DNA from: an uncultured Bacteroidota bacterium
GTDB taxonomy: Bacteria; Bacteroidota; Bacteroidia; Chitinophagales; Chitinophagaceae
DNA: 8,814 nt
Direction of reading: 5' to 3'
NCBI GenBank assembly: GCA_903847655.1
Contig: CAINEG010000056.1
Location: 1-8,814 of the forward strand
Positions 6,536 to 8,814 of the stretch are shown in pieces. A program made the position numbers and the translations under genes. Position 1 is the first letter of the stretch, and every line of letters starts with the position of its first letter. The notes under the pieces are model-generated. The model did not search any database and was not told where the DNA came from. It was given only the letters and a program-made list of their open reading frames with translations.

Positions 6536-7516
6536 ATGAGTCAGAAAAGAATTTTAATTACTGGGGCTGCGGGATTTTTAGGATCGCATTTAAGTGATCG
6601 TTTTATTAGTGAAGGCTATTATGTGATTGCGATGGATAATTTAATTACGGGCGATTTACAAAACATTGCACACTTAAGATCTAATCCCAATTTTGAATTC
6701 ATACATCATGACGTTACTACCTTTATTGAGATAGAAGGCACACTAGATTATATTTTACATTTCGCATCACCTGCAAGTCCTATCGATTATTTAAAAATTC
6801 CTATTCAAACCTTAAAAGTAGGTGCGATGGGTACACATAATTTATTAGGCTTAGCGAAAGCAAAAGGGGCAAGAATATTGGTGGCAAGTACCAGTGAGGT
6901 TTATGGCGACCCACTCGTGCATCCACAAACAGAGGAGTATTGGGGTAATGTAAATCCAGTGGGTCCAAGAGGAGTGTATGATGAAGCCAAAAGATACATG
7001 GAGTCCATCACTATGGCCTACCATACTTTTCATCAGGTAGAGACAAGAATCATCAGAATATTCAATACCTATGGCCCAAGAATGCGCTTGAATGATGGCC
7101 GTGCCCTACCTGCCTTTATTGGTCAAGCATTAAGAGGTGAGGACATGACCGTGTTTGGAGATGGATCACAAACAAGAAGCTTCTGCTATGTGGATGATTT
7201 AGTAGAAGGTATTTATAGATTATTATTAAGTGACTATTCAAGTCCGGTGAATATTGGTAACCCGAATGAAATTAGCTTAAAAGATTTTGCAGAAGAGGTA
7301 TTGAAACTAACAGGGTCTGCTGTTAAGATTGTGTACAAGGATTTACCTGTGGACGACCCAAAGCAAAGACAACCCGATATTACCAAGGCGAAAACATTGT
7401 TAGGTTGGGAACCCAAAGTAGATCGTGCAGAAGGTTTGAAAAAAACTTACGATTATTTTAAAGCATTGCCACCGAGCGAGTGGACAAAATTGCCTAAAGA
7501 ATTTACCTCTAAATAA
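6536..7516 (+). CDS. uxs: UDP-glucuronate decarboxylase (UDP-xylose synthase), extended SDR
   Basis: The enzyme oxidises C4 of UDP-glucuronate, loses CO2 and reduces the 4-keto-pentose to UDP-xylose with bound NAD+. The 326 residues are an extended short-chain dehydrogenase: [10 protein letters not shown] (10-19), MDNLITG (33-39), HFASPASP (75-82), then the family hallmark STSEVYGDP (118-126) with Glu121, [11 protein letters not shown] (133-143), the active Tyr148-x3-Lys152, [10 protein letters not shown] (174-183), and the UDP-binding GDGSQTRSF plus [10 protein letters not shown] (273-282). EYWG-NVNP is specific to Uxs within the SDR family and separates it from GalE and RmlB. It lies 5 bases after ugd, so the two genes form a complete UDP-glucose to UDP-xylose route. 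Some bacterial relatives release the 4-keto intermediate, which cannot be excluded here. The last base of its stop is the first base of the next ATG. Confidence 0.93.
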   Translation: MSQKRILITGAAGFLGSHLSDRFISEGYYVIAMDNLITGDLQNIAHLRSNPNFEFIHHDVTTFIEIEGTLDYILHFASPASPIDYLKIPIQTLKVGAMGTHNLLGLAKAKGARILVASTSEVYGDPLVHPQTEEYWGNVNPVGPRGVYDEAKRYMESITMAYHTFHQVETRIIRIFNTYGPRMRLNDGRALPAFIGQALRGEDMTVFGDGSQTRSFCYVDDLVEGIYRLLLSDYSSPVNIGNPNEISLKDFAEEVLKLTGSAVKIVYKDLPVDDPKQRQPDITKAKTLLGWEPKVDRAEGLKKTYDYFKALPPSEWTKLPKEFTSK

Positions 7517-7518
7517 TG
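7514..7518 (+). promoter_or_regulatory. TAATG stop/start overlap joining uxs to rfbD
   Basis: The uxs TAA (7514-7516) shares its final A with the rfbD ATG (7516-7518). This fixes the rfbD start just before the [10 protein letters not shown] strand and suggests coupled translation. No Shine-Dalgarno-like sequence precedes it. Confidence 0.7.
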
Positions 7519-8385
7519 TCGATAAAAAAAATACTAGTAACAGGGGCCAATGGTCAATTGGGATGGGAGCTGAGTCAGTTGGCAAAAACATTGCCTGTTT
7601 ATGAATTTATTTTTCTAGATCGAACTCAATTAGATTTAGCCAAGCCTGTTTCCTTCGAAGCCATCATCCATACCATTGCACCAGATCTAATTATTAACAC
7701 GGCAGCTTATACGGCTGTAGATAAAGCGGAAACAGAAAAAGAATTAGCCAATACTATCAATGCCATTGCAGTGCAAACATTGGCAAGTATTTCCATGAAA
7801 AACAATATACGTTTCATCACTTATTCTACGGATTATGTTTTTAATGGTCAGTCCATCATGCCTTATTTGCCAGAAACAAAATTAGATCCGATTAATTTTT
7901 ATGGACAAACTAAAGCAAGCGGTGAGCAATTTGCTTTGCATGAAAATCCATCTACTATTATCATTAGAACTTCTTGGGTATTTAGTAGCCATGGAAATAA
8001 TTTTGTGAAGACCATGATTCGTTTAATGAAAGAGCGTACCGAATTAAAAATCGTGGGTGATCAATTGGGCAGACCCACTTATGCCAAGGACCTAGCCATT
8101 GCAACTATAAAAATAATTGAAGCCATCAATGCAGGAAAAATGGTACAAGGCATTTATCATTATGCCAATCAAGGAGAAACTACTTGGTATGATTTTGCTT
8201 CGGCCATTAAAGCCAATGCAGGCCTATCTTGTAACTTAGTATCCATTACCACAAAAGAATTTCCTACTCCAGCCATAAGACCTACTTATTCGGTTTTAGC
8301 TACCGATAAGATTGAAAATGAATTGGGTATAGTCATTCCAAGTTGGGAGGCTTCTTTAAAAGATTGTATGCAAAATTTCATTTAA
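7516..8385 (+). CDS. rfbD: dTDP-4-dehydrorhamnose reductase (RmlD/RfbD)
   Basis: RmlD performs the last step of dTDP-L-rhamnose synthesis, the NAD(P)H-dependent reduction of dTDP-4-keto-L-rhamnose. The 289 residues match the family length. Motifs are the Rossmann GANGQLG (10-16), a short acidic strand end DRTQLDL (35-41), NTAAYTAVDKAE (61-72), STDYVFNG (104-111) with the catalytic Thr105, Tyr129-x3-Lys133, RTSWVF (151-156), DQLGRPT (182-188) and the C-terminal RP pair (255-256). The ATG overlaps the uxs stop by one base (TAATG), implying coupled translation. rmlA, rmlB and rmlC are not in this window, although rml genes usually travel together. Either they lie elsewhere in the genome or this reductase has another keto-sugar substrate. 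The family assignment is secure; the in vivo substrate is slightly less so. Confidence 0.9.
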   Translation: MSIKKILVTGANGQLGWELSQLAKTLPVYEFIFLDRTQLDLAKPVSFEAIIHTIAPDLIINTAAYTAVDKAETEKELANTINAIAVQTLASISMKNNIRFITYSTDYVFNGQSIMPYLPETKLDPINFYGQTKASGEQFALHENPSTIIIRTSWVFSSHGNNFVKTMIRLMKERTELKIVGDQLGRPTYAKDLAIATIKIIEAINAGKMVQGIYHYANQGETTWYDFASAIKANAGLSCNLVSITTKEFPTPAIRPTYSVLATDKIENELGIVIPSWEASLKDCMQNFI

Positions 8386-8391
8386 TCCCTT

Positions 8392-8802
8392 ATGAATAAA
8401 GAAGCCTTATTAAAAGAATTAGCAGCCTCTACCTATGTGATGATTAAACCATCGCCATTGCATGGTATTGGTGTATTCGCCATTAGAGATATTCCGAAAG
8501 GCACTAAAAATATTTTTTCAAAAGGGGTTGGTGATTGGATTAAAGTAAGTAAAGAGGAAGTAGATGCCTTACCACAACATTCCAAAGATTTAATTGAGAA
8601 TCATTGTTTATTTGATGAAGATTTTTATTTTATACCAGACTATGGTTTTAAATTAGTTGATTTAGTAATTTATTTAAACCATTCTGAAACCCCCAATGTG
8701 ATTTCTTTAAACGAAGGAGAAGAGTTTGAAGCCATTAGAGATATAGCTTCTGGCGAAGAGTTATTAGTTGACTACGGTACTATCGTAGAAAGTGAGGAAT
8801 AA
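8392..8802 (+). CDS. Minimal SET-domain protein, putative protein-lysine methyltransferase
   Basis: SET proteins move a methyl group from S-adenosylmethionine to protein lysines. The 136 residues are little more than the domain itself. The N-terminal PSPLHGIGVFA (20-30) is the SAM-binding GxG motif, followed by IRDIPKGT (31-38). The pseudoknot motif YLNHSETPNV (94-103) follows; it has Glu where NHSC-x-PN usually has Cys. The C-terminal IASGEELLVDYG (118-129) contains the likely catalytic Tyr128. There are no pre-SET or post-SET zinc cysteines and no signal peptide or membrane segment. The size and layout resemble the compact viral vSET of chlorella virus. The ATG is 6 bases after the rfbD stop, so it should be cotranscribed with the sugar genes. 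The substrate is unknown. The acidic tail ends 12 bases before the window edge. Confidence 0.87.
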   Translation: MNKEALLKELAASTYVMIKPSPLHGIGVFAIRDIPKGTKNIFSKGVGDWIKVSKEEVDALPQHSKDLIENHCLFDEDFYFIPDYGFKLVDLVIYLNHSETPNVISLNEGEEFEAIRDIASGEELLVDYGTIVESEE

Positions 8803-8814
8803 GTTTGAGCGCTG

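Larger units (their letters stand above)
4079..8802 (+). other. Apparent five-gene nucleotide-sugar operon (aminotransferase, ugd, uxs, rfbD, SET)
   Basis: Five same-strand genes are separated by 10, 5, -1 and 6 bases, with no room for internal promoters or terminators outside coding sequence. Four act on nucleotide-activated sugars, so the unit most likely feeds surface polysaccharide or LPS synthesis. The downstream boundary is not seen, because only 12 bases remain after the SET gene and they hold no recognisable signal. Cotranscription is inferred from spacing and strand. Confidence 0.75.

Noticed and set aside
1..8814. Mobile element, prophage, CRISPR array or defence island
   Set aside because: No transposase, integrase, terminal or direct repeats, spacer arrays or tRNA-end attachment sites are visible, and the gene set is housekeeping and envelope metabolism.

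Overview
The window looks like ordinary chromosome from a member of the Bacteroidota. The DNA is AT-rich. Almost no gene has a usable Shine-Dalgarno sequence. Several upstream regions carry the TAnnTTTG -7 motif of this phylum. Several proteins have the lengths and motifs I associate with Bacteroidota: a short AMP nucleosidase, a stand-alone HsdR-N domain protein, and CcmB next to thymidine kinase. A genus cannot be read from the sequence; a Chitinophagaceae-like organism is a guess. There is no tRNA, rRNA, CRISPR array, insertion sequence or integrase.

Left part (1-1421): the last 40 codons of a Glu/Leu/Phe/Val dehydrogenase-type gene run into the window. A convergent small PD-(D/E)XK protein (type I restriction R-subunit N-terminal family, without any restriction system around it) follows. 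Divergent from that is AMP nucleosidase (amn). A long hairpin lies inside the 3' coding end of the PD-(D/E)XK gene, where the convergent dehydrogenase transcript should end.

Middle part (1424-3950, minus strand): waaA (Kdo transferase, lipid A-core synthesis), then tdk (thymidine kinase), then ccmB (haem-export/cytochrome c maturation membrane subunit). tdk and ccmB share a TAATG stop/start. waaA probably starts at an ATG at 3950, not at the upstream TTG at 3977. ccmB and amn meet tail to tail with only 2 bases between their stop codons.

Right part (4079-8802, plus strand): five tightly packed genes (gaps of 10, 5, -1 and 6 bases) form an apparent operon divergent from waaA. They encode a DegT/DnrJ/EryC1/StrS sugar aminotransferase, UDP-glucose 6-dehydrogenase, UDP-glucuronate decarboxylase (UDP-xylose synthase), dTDP-4-dehydrorhamnose reductase and a minimal SET-domain protein. 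Ugd and Uxs form a complete two-step route from UDP-glucose to UDP-xylose. The aminotransferase and RmlD point to further activated sugars, so the cluster probably supplies precursors for a surface polysaccharide or LPS, which fits the divergent waaA. No glycosyltransferase, flippase or polymerase is in the window.

The most unusual items are the SET-domain protein tied to the nucleotide-sugar operon, and the pairing of an aminotransferase with Ugd and Uxs, which leaves open an amino-pentose product. I see no clear evidence for a wholly new system.
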